From Vigna angularis (Eukaryota > Streptophyta > Magnoliopsida > Fabales > Fabaceae): a stretch of DNA of 64,000 nt. The notes under the pieces are model-generated. The model ran no database searches. It was not told the origin of the DNA and saw only the letters and a list, made by a program, of their open reading frames with translations. Below, in pieces: positions 9,243 to 20,636 of the stretch (its first letter is position 1; every line of letters starts with the position of its first letter). Position numbers and translations under genes: made by a program. The stretch covers positions 22,676,825 through 22,740,824 of the forward strand of contig NC_068974.1 in NCBI RefSeq assembly GCF_016808095.1, written 5' to 3'.

Positions 9243-12200
9243 TTATTTTTGAAGGCTAGTTGAGGCAATACAAAGCTTCAACTTATTTGTTGTGATAGTC
9301 TTGATCAACATATGAGTTGGATTCTTTGCACCTAGAACCTTTGACAAAGACAAGTCTCCATCATTTATCAGGTTTCTGATAAAATGATACTTCAATTCAA
9401 TGTGGTTGCATCTAGCATGAAGAACTAGATTTTTAGGAAGATATATAGTACTCTGATTATAACTAAACAATGGAGAGGTCATCTTGCTCTTTCCCTAATT
9501 CTTTTAGAAGGTTCTTCAGCCTTATTATCTCCTTCATTGCTTTTAAGATAGCTATATACTCAGCTTCAGTGTTTGAGAGGGGAGACTCTTACTTAAAGTT
9601 AGACTTTCAACTGATAGTTGTACCACCCAACCTTAAAATGTAACCTGGTGTTCTCTTTCTACCATCCATATCTCCTCCCAATACTACATTAAAGAACCCT
9701 TGTAAAGTGAGATTGTTTCTTCTAAAAGACAAATGCATCTTTGAAGTGCCCCTTAAATATCTCAATATCTAGTTCACACCTTCCCAATGCTTCTTTCTGG
9801 GATTTGATAGAAACTTACTCACAACTCCCACTTTATGTGTTATGTTAGGCTTGGAGCAAACCATAAGATACATCAAGCTCTCTATTGCAGATGCATATGA
9901 CACTTTAGACATTTAAGATTCTTCTTCATCTGTTTGAGAAGATTGCCCTTTTGGAAACTTTAAGTGAGTTTCCAAAGTTGTATTTCCAATTTTAGAATTT
10001 CCAACAATAAATCTGCTAAGCAATTTTTCTATATATTTCTCATTTTCAAAAACCCTCAAATCTATCCTTGGAAATTCTCATACCAAGAATTTGTTTGGCT
10101 AGGTCAAAATCCTTCATTCAAAAATTTTCTGACAATTCTTTCTTCAATTTGATAATTTCTTCCATATTAGCTCCTGCAACCAACATGTCATCAACATATA
10201 AAGCAAGGATGATATAGTTGTCAACATATTTTTTCATATAACAACAATGATCTTCTTCCCATTTGTGAAAATTTGAGTTTCTCCATTAGTACAAAAACAA
10301 CGTACAACGTCGAATATTTTTGGCCTTTCACGTCGAACTCGAGATCGAAGTCATATCAGGAGACGTTAAATTGATGTCGAACATAGAACAATTCGACGAT
10401 AATCAAATTAACGTCGAATTTTGTCAATATTCGACGTTAATCAATATTTTTTATCTTTTTTTAATTAATTGTGATCCTTTCTTACAACTCTACTAGACCT
10501 GAAACACAGAAAAACAACAAATTTTAGATTTTGATATTTTATAAAGCATGAACTATGAACTTGTAGTGTAGTATCAACAACAAACAATAATAAAAAACAA
10601 TAACAAACAACAAACAAGTTCAATCAAAAAACTACAAAAAACTACAATAAACAGGTTCAACCAAACAAAAACAACAAACAAGTTCAAAAAACAAACAAAC
10701 AAGTTCAACAAATAAGTTCTTCAAAACGAAAAACGAAAACTAACCTTCAAAAAGTGGGTTTGTCGAAATAAAGTATTGCCATCAGTGCGAGAGAAAGCAG
10801 AATGCGCCTAAGAAAAACAAAAACAAGAAAATAATTGGTTAAAACAAACAAAAATCATACCTAAAGTAGTTAATTAACATGCATTTATAACAAATAAAAG
10901 AAAGATTACATGTAATGGTCGGTAAACTTTGTTCCAGAAAAGTTTGAGCAGTGAAAAGGGTATCGCGCGCTAAGATAAAGTGAATGAATTTTCAATCTCC
11001 CGCTCAAATTTTTATTGAATTCACTAACCTTTTAACGTCTAACGTTGGGGCATTCGACGTTTTATATCCTTTTTACGTCTAATTCTAGCGAATTTAATGT
11101 CATACGTAAATACATTTTCACCTTCTGACCAAACATTTTTGCAAAATTTACCCAATATAACAAATTGACGTCGAATTACAAATCCAAACGACGTCTAATA
11201 ATTGCATTTATTTATAAAAATGCCACCGGTCATTTTTAACGTTGGTTATTCAGTGGTTGGACGTTGAACGTGTGACGTTATACGTTGTTTTTGCAAACTC
11301 ATTAAACTTCTTATATCATTGTTTCGGTGCTTGCTTCAATTTATACAAGCTTTTATGAAGCTTGCATAGAATATTCTCCTTACCTTGTGCTTTAAAACCT
11401 TCTGGTTAAGCCATAAAGATTTCCTCCTCAAAATCCTCATGTAGCAATGCAGTTTTGACATTTAACTACTCTAGATGAAGATTTTCTACACCTATATACT
11501 TAAGATAACTCTGATGGTAGTCACCTTGATGACATGATAGAAAATTTATGTGAAGTTAGTGATTTGTTTTTGTTGGAACCTTTTTAGTACGAGTCCAGCC
11601 TTATATCTTTTATTGTCGTCTAGTTCTTCTTTTAACCTATAAACCTACCTATTTTTCAAAACCTTCTTTCCTTCTAGTAGCCTTGTCAAAGACCATGTTT
11701 TATTCTTTTGAAGAAACTTTATCTCATATTTCATTGCTAGCTCTCACTTAACATATTCATCTCATCAGCCAACAACAAGGAGTGTAATGAAATAAAATAC
11801 CTTTGTGGTGCTACAATTGTTCTGCTAGATCTTTAAATCATGACTTCGGGAGTTTCTAACTCTACTATGTGTTCTGGTTCTGACTCAGGCTCTACCTCTG
11901 TATTTTTCCTTCCATTGATTACATCACTTTTTGAAATTTCTTCTAATGATACTTGCTTTGACGATTTATTTGCATCAACAGTCCTGTCTTTATAAAGTAG
12001 GTTTTCATTAAAAGTAACATTTCTACTTCTCTGCTATAATTTTCTTATTTTAGTTATCCAAAAACCTGTAGCCATACATGTCAGATCCATAACCAATTAA
12101 ATAACATCTTTTTCCTTAGGGTCCATTTTATCTCTACTATTAAAGTCCAATAGAATATATGAAGCACAACCAAATACTTTCAATTGTGAAAGACTTACCT

Positions 12201-13300
12201 TATTTCCAAATCACACCTCTTCAGTTAACTTATATCTAAAGGAACTGATGGTCCTCTATTTATAAGTTAGGTTGTTGTGTTTATAGCATATGTCCAAAAT
12301 ACCTTTGGTAGTCTTGACTGGATTCTTATACATCTTGCTCTCTCCTTCAAGGCTTTTGTTCATTCTTTCTACCACACCATTTTATTCTAGGGTTCCTGAA
12401 ACTGTCTTGATCATTTTGATCCAATTTTCTAGAAAAAAACTTCTGGAATTCACTATTGTCATGTTCTCCATAATTACTAACTTCAAACATTTAACTTTAA
12501 ACTTGTTTGAGTTTATAATCACCTTTTTCCATCTTTTAAACACATAAAAGACATCAGATTTATTCTTAAGAAAGTAGACCCATACCTTTCTCGTAGAATC
12601 ATCAATGAAGGTTACATAATATTGAGAATCACCAAGGGATTTCATTGGAGCTGGCCCTCAAACATCTGTATGCACCAATTCTAATCTTTCAACTTTAGAC
12701 GTTTTACCTGTTTTGGAGAAGCTAACCTTTTTATGCTTTCTAAATATACAATGTTCACAAGGTTCAATCTCAACATGCTTCAAATTAGGTATTTTACCTC
12801 TTGAGATCAGGAGTTTCATTCCTTTCTCACTCATATGGCCAAGACTTTTATGCTACAAAAAGGAATTGTTGCCAACTTCTACAAGTGATATCATATCCTC
12901 ATATGAAATCATGTAAAGAGATCCTTGCTTCTTTCCATGAGCAACAACACTATTTTCTTTCATTACCTTCCAATGTCTATCTCCAAAAGTGGTGTAACAT
13001 CCCTCATCATCTAACTACCCTATAAATATTAAGTTTCTCTTTAAGGCAGGAATATGCCTGACATTATTCAAATTCCACATGCTTTCATTAGAGGTTCTAA
13101 TGTTAATATCACCTATTCCCACACTATCAAGAGATTTTCCATTTGTAAGGTAAACCTTCCCAAACTTTCCAGAAACATAGTTAAATAATAGTACTAAGGA
13201 AGGTGTAGATGAAATGACGCACTTCAGTCCATAATACTTAAGTCAAAGGAACTATCAAAACTACATAATAATTCATATGCAATTTCATTTTTTGTTGCAT
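9243..13300 (-). pseudogene. copia pol remnant (protease to RNase H), interrupted
   Basis: Read on the minus strand from 13300 down: a decayed protease motif (DSGAS-like, stop in place of the codon before SASFH) near 13220; integrase with YYVTFIDDSTRKVWVYF (12382-12645) and NGVVERMNK (about 12330); RT N-terminal part around 11320-11480 (AFLHEDFEEE, LKQAP); then a CACTA derivative; then RT with intact YVDDMLVAG (about 10180-10210); and RNase H with TEAEYIA (about 9545-9570) and HIELKYHF. Many stops and frameshifts are present. It cannot be expressed as a polyprotein. Confidence 0.85.
10284..11297. mobile_element. non-autonomous CACTA-family derivative (copy A) inside copia RT
   Basis: The left end is CATTAGTACAAAAACAACGT, with ACGTC-rich subterminal sequence. 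The right end is the inverted counterpart (GACGTTATACGTTGTTTTTG) with the last bases altered. CTC on both sides (10281-10283, 11298-11300) is a possible 3-bp target duplication. Host RT coding resumes on each side. Its sequence is the reverse complement of copy B at 17788-18893. No coding region is recognised. Confidence 0.8.
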
Positions 13301-15079
13301 TAGCTTATTGATCATCATCTTGCTTCTTTTTTTTATTGTTCTTCCATGAAGCCGAACATTGATTTGTAAATTGACCATTTTTTTGACAATTCCAACAAGT
13401 GATATCATTTTGTACTTTTTTTCTGGTCTCCCTCTAGACTGTGATCTACCTTGGCCTTGATTACGACCTTTCTGGTTATTTCATCCTTTATTTTCATAAC
13501 TAAATGTTGAACCAAAATTAGAACCAGAAGAATCCATTAAACTTCTCTTGCGAACATCTTCGCTTAAGGTCAAGTAATGGATGTTATCAACTTCAACTTG
13601 TTGTTGCTTGCAGAATTACTAACTATAGTAACAGTTGCAACCTAACTTTCTAGAAGAGATGATAATAAAACTAATTGATGGACGGAGACTTGAAGCGAAT
13701 CGGTGAGAAGACATGAAAATGGGAGTAGCTTGAGCTGAGAACAAAAGACGCAGCGGAAAAACCAACCCTAGGTTTTGGAGTCGAAGAGGGACAGTGACGA
13801 ACAAACCCTAGATTCGAGGTTTGTTCAGTAAAGATTCAAGATCGGGAGTTGTATGGTGGTTTAATCAGTGGAAAAGGCTAGAATCCGATTTCAGTTGGTG
13901 AAAAATGAAAGGGAAGACAAAAGTAATCAGTCGAAGGTAAGACGAATCTGGGAAATGGTTCGGTGGAAATGACTTACAGGAGGTTCTCTGAGGATGATGT
14001 GGTTCATGGGTGAGAATAGGGTTTGAATGATAGTGCTAAATGAAACGTGGTTTGAATGATGAGCCAGCTTCGACAGAGCAAACGAGATATGTGATGCATG
14101 ATGAAATCCTTCGAGAATGAAGGAAATGAAGACGTGGCGAGGGATGACGTTGGTGAGGGCATGATTAAGGTGTTGCAGGTCGTGGCTGACACAGGCCACG
14201 AGGCAAAGGATGATTGGAGGAAAATGGTTGCGTGGAGAAGTGAAATCTGATGGGAAATTGGGAAATGAAAGATGAAGGTGAATGGAAGGTGGCCGGGGAG
14301 AATCCCTTGGATTCTCCGACCTTGACTTTCAAGGGTGAATTGGTTTTAGAGTCATCTCTACAGAAATGCAATTTAATATAGGACTAAAAGTCCCTCCTAT
14401 CTACCACATGCCTAACACATTTTTACACATGCTTTAATCAAATAAAAGAAATATTAAAAATGTGCTTTAATTGAAACTTGGCTTGGGCCCCGTCTATCAC
14501 TAATGCTTTCACCTCATCATTAAAAGTTATATGTATTGATGTTAACTGTGTAATAATTGTATTAAATTCACTAATGTGATGAGTAACCGAGTTACCTTCC
14601 CCCATTTTGAGATTGACAAGTCTGTGAATCAAATACAATTTATTGGCTGCATATGGCTTCTTATATATATTTTACAATGTCTGCATCAAATCTACGGTTG
14701 TTTTCTCATTTATGATGTTGAACGTAACTTTCTTAGCTAATGTCAGCCGGATCATTCCAAGTGACTGTTGATCTAACAACTCCTAATATGATTGCTTGAT
14801 GTAGTCTAGCTTATGTCCTCTTAAGGGTAGATACAAGTTCTTCTGATACAAGTAGTCCTCTACCTGCATCTTCCAGAACCCGAAGTCAATATCATTGAAT
14901 TTCTCAATCTTCACCTTCCTTTTTCCATTGCCATTACTGTAACTGCTTTTGAAGAAAGCTCCCACGACTTCTCTAAACCGAGATTCCCAAGAAAAAAGAA
15001 AACCTAACCTTTTCTTATGTAGAGGATCAAACAAAGCTGCAACCACAAAGTATACTAAGAAATTGACTTTTGATATCAA
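13301..15079 (-). pseudogene. copia gag remnant with foreign insertion
   Basis: From the high end on the minus strand, 14783-15079 encodes a gag start (KFNDIDFGFWKMQVEDYL, typical of copia gag N-terminal domains) and 14438-14740 continues (YLIHRLVNLKMGEGNSVTHH). Gag then breaks at about 14485 and resumes near 13636 (VTIVSNSASNNKLKL, LSEDVRKRSL). It ends in a zinc knuckle CWNCQKNGQFTNQC near 13350-13395, where the usual His is Gln. About 10-12 expected codons are missing at the break. This remnant is non-functional. Confidence 0.8.
13636..14485 (-). other. foreign block replacing part of copia gag
   Basis: This block has higher GC, pyrimidine-rich on the minus strand, with several CCCTAG(A/G) boxes and no gag similarity. 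On the minus strand CAATTCACCCTTGAAAGTCA (14310-14345) and its left flank TGTAGAGA match the sequence at about 55515-55555 inside another element. The class of insertion is not clear; I see no convincing terminal repeats or target duplication. It could be an LTR or 5' untranslated fragment of another repeat. Confidence 0.5.
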
Positions 15080-15080
15080 T

Positions 15081-15301
15081 TGTTAGGAGCAAGACAATAA
15101 AAGATGAAAGCGAGAAATAAACGACAAAAGAATTTAATGTGGTTCAGCGTACAAATGCCTACGTCCACGACTACACTAGGAAGTATATTTATTTTTGGTA
15201 TATCTTTCTAGCTTTATAGAGGGTTGCTTATATAGCTAAATAGAGAACAACATCTTAGTATTAAGCGATATGGGACTAAATTAAGTTCCACAATACTAAC
15301 A
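15081..15301 (-). repeat. 5' LTR of minus-strand copia element
   Basis: This 221-bp LTR has TG...CA ends. The primer-binding site lies just outside at 15066-15080 in minus orientation. It pairs with 8994-9183. Confidence 0.87.
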
Positions 15302-15839
15302 ACTCTTGCATATTACACCAATATTTCACAAGTGTTGAAAAACTTATGAACAATGGCTTAATGCTAAGTCTACCAAATTGGTTTTAAAGTGTGATTTTGA
15401 GCATTTTTTTAGTGTTTCGACAATTCTACATACATATCTATAATAGTTGTAGATATAGAAACTTGTTCCAAGCATTAGTTTTGCATAAATTATATTTTTC
15501 TTTTTCGTAGGCATTTCACCAAACACATTTTGTATTTCTTGTTTTACCTATGACTTTTATCAAACAGTTTTAGTTTTTGTAGTTTTGCATTGTTTTGGTG
15601 ATTTTTAGTGATTGCAATATGTTCCATTCATATCCCCATAGTTAGTAGAGATTTACATGGTCTAGAATCACTCATCACTTTTTCATTTTCTTGAATTGAT
15701 ACCTCGATTATCACTCTACTACATTAAAGGGGAAATTAGGATTTTCGTTAATTTCTTATGCGACTAGGAGGTTAAAACTTATACATGAATATTTTGCATT
15801 CTTCTTCTTAAGCTTACTTGAATAGTAGAAAGAATTATC
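15302..15839. other. unassigned AT-rich sequence
   Basis: It lies between the copia element and a copia gag relic. Short minus-strand frames such as 15344-15526 resemble nothing I recognise. It may be decayed interior of the neighbouring gag-bearing relic. Confidence 0.3.
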
Positions 15840-16130
15840 AATACATACGATTTTCTTCTTATAATATTTCTTTGTTTTCATCTTTTTCTCAAACTTATGT
15901 TTCATAGCTTTGAGAAGTAAAAATTTCTTCTTCCTCTTTGAATCTTCCTAATTTCAGCCCATGCTCCCTCATCTTGACAAACAAGGTGGTCATATTCATC
16001 TTAGTAATCTTTGGATTTTGAAATAATAGTAACCTTAGTTGCCATGATCTATTTAAGCTTTTTGAAATGTTTATGTTGAGCTCTACTTTGTCAAAAGCCT
16101 ATCATATTGAAACTCTATTGTATCAAGAGT
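15840..16130 (-). pseudogene. copia gag relic, part 2 (minus strand)
   Basis: On the minus strand the text SWQLRLLLFQNPKITKMN and TTLFVKMREHGLKLGRF matches the C-terminal part of copia gag capsid (UBN2-type). It is the continuation of 19021-19300, separated by the CACTA element at 16131-19017. Confidence 0.65.
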
Positions 16131-17494
16131 CGCTACAAGAAAAGTATGAATTACCTATCATTTTTTACATACGGAATTGAATTTGTATATGTAGTAGAAG
16201 TATTACATACAAAATTTACATACAGATTTTCTCAAGTGAGTTACATACAGATTTTCTAATAGGTAACGCGAAAAAATTTTCCCGACTGATTTTTCGTATG
16301 TAAAACCTGTATTTAAATTTGGCGTGTTAGGACGAAAAAAATTGCGAAAGGACAAGATTCGTAGGTAACGGAAGAGGATTCGTATATAGGTTTTAAAAAT
16401 GATTACCTATTGATTTTACATACGGATTTAAAAAATAATTAGTTAATTAAAATTATCACTCCTAAAAACTCATTCTTCGTTCTGCTTGTCGCGTGCTCAC
16501 CCCTTACTTTCACTTTGCACTTTGGTTTCCCTCTCAAATAAAAGCCCTTGAAGCATTGGTATCGTCGTTGTCCTTGTCTTTGTTGCTCACATCGATGTCG
16601 TTGTGTGCTCTCTCTATCTCTTGCATCACGCTATATGTCAAATCAAATTTCATTTGGTCGTTAAGGACTTAACACGGTGTGAAATCGAAGCTTGGAGTGA
16701 GTTTTGTTTTATGTTGTTTTGTGTTTGTTGACTTGTTTAAATTGGAAGAGTTTAGGTCAAGCTCCCTTCATTCTTTGCACCTAGTAAGCATGAATATTTT
16801 ATAATTGGCTTTGTTTTAATTGGATGTTATTGAAAATGGGTAGTAAGGAAGGGGACGAAAGGTTGATTGAGAAGATTTTTTTGGTGAGTATAGCTTGAAA
16901 ATTGTAGTAGGGTCCTAAGCTAGGTAGGTAGACGCCTACAGGTTGTGTTTATGCATACACTCAGGTGTTATTCACTTTCAATGTCTTCCTTTTCGTGCAG
17001 CCCCTTACCTTTGTCTTTATTTATATTCTTCTTTGATTCCATTTGTTTTCGTTCTTCATTGATATAAAATGCTTTGTGTCAATATTTTTCACCTTATAAA
17101 ATTTTATTGGTGTGATCATTCAATACCTTCCGCGTTCAACAATAATGGTTGCACAAATTATATTTCAAATGCGAAAATTCATATCGTGATTATTAGTTTT
17201 AGGAAACTTCTGACTTTATTATTATCTTTGAGTTCTTATCGACTTTACACTTCATTTATGAGTGTTACGCATTCTATTTTATATTGTTTGTATTTCAAAC
17301 ATTTTATGTATGAATATTGTTATATGTTTTATGAATATTGTTTGGATTATATAATGTTTGCTTAACAAGTATTTGATATAAGATAGTTTGTTGTCCAAAA
17401 ACATGAGTATATAATATAACCCATTGTCAAAGCTGCAAATTGTATTACATAGAGATTATTCGTATATAATTATATATGGATTTATCTGCAGGTA

Positions 17495-17770
17495 AATACA
17501 TACGAATAAATCAGTAGGTAATTAGATACAAATTAATTCATATATAATTACATATTTAATTATCTATGGATTTATCCGTATGTAATTATCTATGGATTTA
17601 TCCGTATGTAATTATCTATGGATTTATCCGTAATTACTTATGAATTTATCTGTATGTAATTATCTATAGGATTATCTATATCTAATTATCGACGAATTTA
17701 TCCATTTGTAATTACCTACAAATTTATCCGTATATAATTTACCTACAGATAAATTCATCAATAACCTTTC
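17495..17770. repeat. tandem subterminal repeats of CACTA element
   Basis: About eight imperfect 24-26-bp units of the type TTATCTATGGATTTATCCGT follow each other. Such subterminal repeats are transposase-binding sites in En/Spm elements. Confidence 0.8.
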
Positions 17771-17787
17771 TTATGATATTTTATCTA

Positions 17788-18893
17788 CACTAGTACAAAA
17801 ACAGTGTATAACGTCACGCGCAACGTCCAGCCACTGAATAGCCAACGTTAAAAATGACCGATGACATTTTTGTAAATAAATACAATTATTAGACATCGTT
17901 TAGAAGTGTAATTCGACGTGAATTTGTTATAAGACATCAAATATTGAGAAATTTGACGTCCTATTGGATAAATTTTCCAAAAATGTTTGGTCTGAAGGTG
18001 AAAATGTACTTATGTATGACGTCAAATGCCCAAGAATTAGACATCAAAAGGTTATAAAACGTCGAATGCCCTAGCGTTAGATGTTAAAAGGTTAGTGAAT
18101 TCAATAAAAAATTGAGTGAAAGATTCGAAAATTCATTCATTTTATCTTAGCGCATGATACCCTCTTTTCTGCTAAAACTTTTTTCGAACGAAGTTTGAAG
18201 GCCATCATATGTAATATTTCTTTCATTTAATACAAATGCATGTTAATTAACTACTTTATGTATGATTTTCGTTTGTTTTGACCGATTATTTTCGTGTTCT
18301 TGTTCTTCATAGGCACATTCTGTTTCTTCTCTCACTAGTGGCAACATTTTATTCCGACAAACCCATCTTTTGAATGTCAGTTTTCGTTTTTGTTTTGAAT
18401 AACTTAATTGTTGAACTTGTTTCTTGTTGTTGTTTGATTAAATTTGTTTATTGTTATTATTTGGTTGAACTTGTTTATTGTTGTTGTTTGGTTGAACTTT
18501 TTTGTTGTTATTGTTTGTTGTTATTATTTTTTATACTACACTACACGTTCATAGTTCATGCTTTATAAAATAACAAAAATTAAAATTTGTTATTTTTCTG
18601 TTTTTCAGGTCTTTGTATTGTAAAAAAATATCACAAAGAATCACAATTAATTAAAAAAACAAAAAAATTGATTAACGCCGTATATCAACAAAATTTGACG
18701 TTAATTAACGTTAATTGACGTCGAACATAAAACAATGTCCAACGTCAATTTACTTTACTAGGAACGTCAATTTTTCTCCAATTAACGTAAATGAACGTCG
18801 AATTTTTTAAATTCAACGTCAATTTAACGTCTCCCGATATTATGTCGGTCTCGAATTCGACGTGAAAAACCAAAAAATACCAATATTATACGG
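17788..18893. mobile_element. non-autonomous CACTA-family derivative (copy B)
   Basis: The left end CACTAGTACAAAAACAGTG is followed by ACGTC-rich repeats. The right end is truncated near TATTATACGGT, so no target duplication is visible. It is the reverse complement of copy A over its length, including the central TATCTTAGCGC(A/G) segment, and is nested in the CACTA element at 16131-19017. Confidence 0.8.
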
Positions 18894-19020
18894 TAACTTT
18901 TTAATAATCCTATGATTTTATGTTCATAAGTAATTCGTAGATAACACTGTACTACCTACGAAATATGAGGTTACTTATGGATTTTGGTTGTAGGAAATGA
19001 GATTTTTTCTTATAGTGAGT

Positions 19021-19317
19021 GAAAGAAAAAATATATAATATTCTTAGCTTTTACATCGCTCTTTTGTTTTCATCAAGAGCCCATACAAAATTCCATATAC
19101 CACTATACTAACAACAATTCTGCCGATTCTAAAGCACACTTTATCATAGCATCCCAAAACCCCTTATTAACATATTAAAGAAAAAAATTCATCCTAGTTT
19201 TCAAAAAATGATAATTTTTTCTTACAAAAGGAGAATGTCTGTTTATAGATGCATCCTTAACAAATTTTGTAAATTTGGATCAAAATTGAATAAATTTTAA
19301 TAACTCTAAATACCAAT
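19021..19317 (-). pseudogene. copia gag relic, part 1, with primer-binding site
   Basis: On the minus strand, 19299-19317 reads AATTGGTATTTAGAG, a decayed initiator-Met primer site. It is followed by a gag N-terminus with RKNYHFLKTRMNFFL and VNKGFWDAMIKCAL, the copia capsid start. Reading resumes at 16130 beyond the inserted CACTA element. Confidence 0.65.
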
Positions 19318-19700
19318 TGTAAAAGAAAGAATAGATAAGAATACAAACAGGTGTGAATTGGTTTAAAAAGTTACCTCTAGAGATTATAAAAATATCTTCT
19401 TAAAATTGTTGTTGATGAGGATAATTAAGAGCAACAATCAATTATTACCAAAAACAAAAATGAATTTAAGATTATAAGATCAAGGCGAATAAGAAAGACA
19501 CAAAATGTTAATGATTTGATTCTTCCCCAATCTACATTTTAGTAAATCTAGTCAACCTTAATTAAATTTTCCAGTTATAATCTTAAATTATCAAATTATA
19601 GGAACTCTTATGTAGCTATAATAAAAAATAAAAATCACTCCTTAAAATATAGACTTCAATATATAAAAGTAATAAAAACACACAATATCGACAAAAAAAA
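19318..19700 (-). mobile_element. LTR relic of the minus-strand copia element
   Basis: The LTR end is placed at 19318 (TGTAAAAGAAAG) because the primer site abuts it. The far boundary is not resolved, and the 383 bp assigned here is an estimate. Confidence 0.4.
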
Positions 19701-20323
19701 CATACCAGACACTGGTGCAAAATTATCAATACAAATTATAAACGTAAAAAAATTATGTAACTTGAAATTTGACAGATTTGTAATGAACATTACCCCTTTT
19801 GATAAACCTTGAACACTCTTCACAATATCTCCTTTAAAAATAACAATGCTGTCTTACTTGAAAAATATGAAATGATATTAATGCATGAGAAAATTTTCCT
19901 TTTTTAAAAGAGTTTTATGGTTACTTACTAATATAACCAATTATAATTAAACAATATTTATGTTCTTAATATAACTCAAAAAAATTGAACCAAGATAACA
20001 GAGTAAAATCCATATTTAACTTAAGATAATTAATTATACACTTAATATAATTAATTATTATGTTAAAAAAAGATAGAAACTTAATTTTAGAATTCAAACT
20101 TTTTCAATATTATCTTAAAGATTAATTCATTTTACATTTTAATCATAGTAGATGATGAACAAAATGTAGAAAGAAATGATAAAAAAAAATCATACATTAT
20201 AAAAATTCTCATTAAATCAATACTTCATACGTGATCATGTCTTGCTAATATTAATGAAACTATCCTCTTAAAAAATGAGTGAAGATGAACCCATGCAAGA
20301 TTTAATCAGAAACGGGACTGAAG

Positions 20324-20454
20324 GTTAAATTTCTAACTAAGTGTTTATTAAACAATATTATAAATGAAATTTCATTCATTGAATTTATGAATTTATGCTT
20401 CAATCATGCAACCTTTGTCATGTATTATAATAAACACTTAGTTAGAAATTTAAC
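20324..20454. repeat. short foldback, 27-bp perfect arms
   Basis: GTTAAATTTCTAACTAAGTG begins the left arm (20324-20350); its exact complement forms the right arm (20428-20454), with a 77-bp loop. It resembles a small MITE or a hairpin precursor. No convincing flanking duplication was found. Confidence 0.7.
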
Positions 20455-20581
20455 ACAATTCAAATACAAATAATGGTACGGGGTCCTGCCTTATTTTGTT
20501 TCATTTTCACAATTTTAAAAGGGAATCTTTTACAACAAAGAGTGATATTGACATTCTCCCTATCTCCAGCTATGGATCTAC

Positions 20582-20586
<5 letters not shown>

Positions 20587-20632
<46 letters not shown>
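20587..20632. repeat. (AT)n microsatellite
   Basis: About 46 bp of uninterrupted alternating TA. Confidence 0.95.

Positions 20633-20636
<4 letters not shown>

Larger units (their letters stand above)
8994..15301 (-). mobile_element. decayed Ty1/copia element, minus strand, with both LTRs
   Basis: Two related short LTRs flank minus-strand gag and pol remnants: 8994-9183 (3' LTR, 190 bp) and 15081-15301 (5' LTR, 221 bp). Both have TGTTAGGA and ...ACTAACA ends on the plus strand; the 3' copy lacks about 35 bp. The minus-strand primer site (TTGATATCAAAAG, a mutated form of the usual TTGGTATCAGAG) adjoins the 5' LTR at 15066-15080. The flanking 5-mers (AAATA and ACTCT) do not match, so a duplication is not visible. 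The element contains a CACTA derivative at 10284-11297 and a foreign block in gag. Confidence 0.85.
16131..19017. mobile_element. CACTA element with AGT target duplication
   Basis: The ends are CGCTACAAGAAAAGTATG (left) and the complement of CACTATAAGAAAAAATCTC (right), flanked by AGT at 16128-16130 and 19018-19020. The subterminal region contains many CATACGGATTT/ATCCGTATGTAA repeats (16170-16430, 17440-17770, 18895-18990). The pyrimidine-rich middle (16480-16650) could be an untranslated leader, but no transposase is found, so it is non-autonomous. It interrupts a gag relic and contains the nested derivative copy B. Confidence 0.85.
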
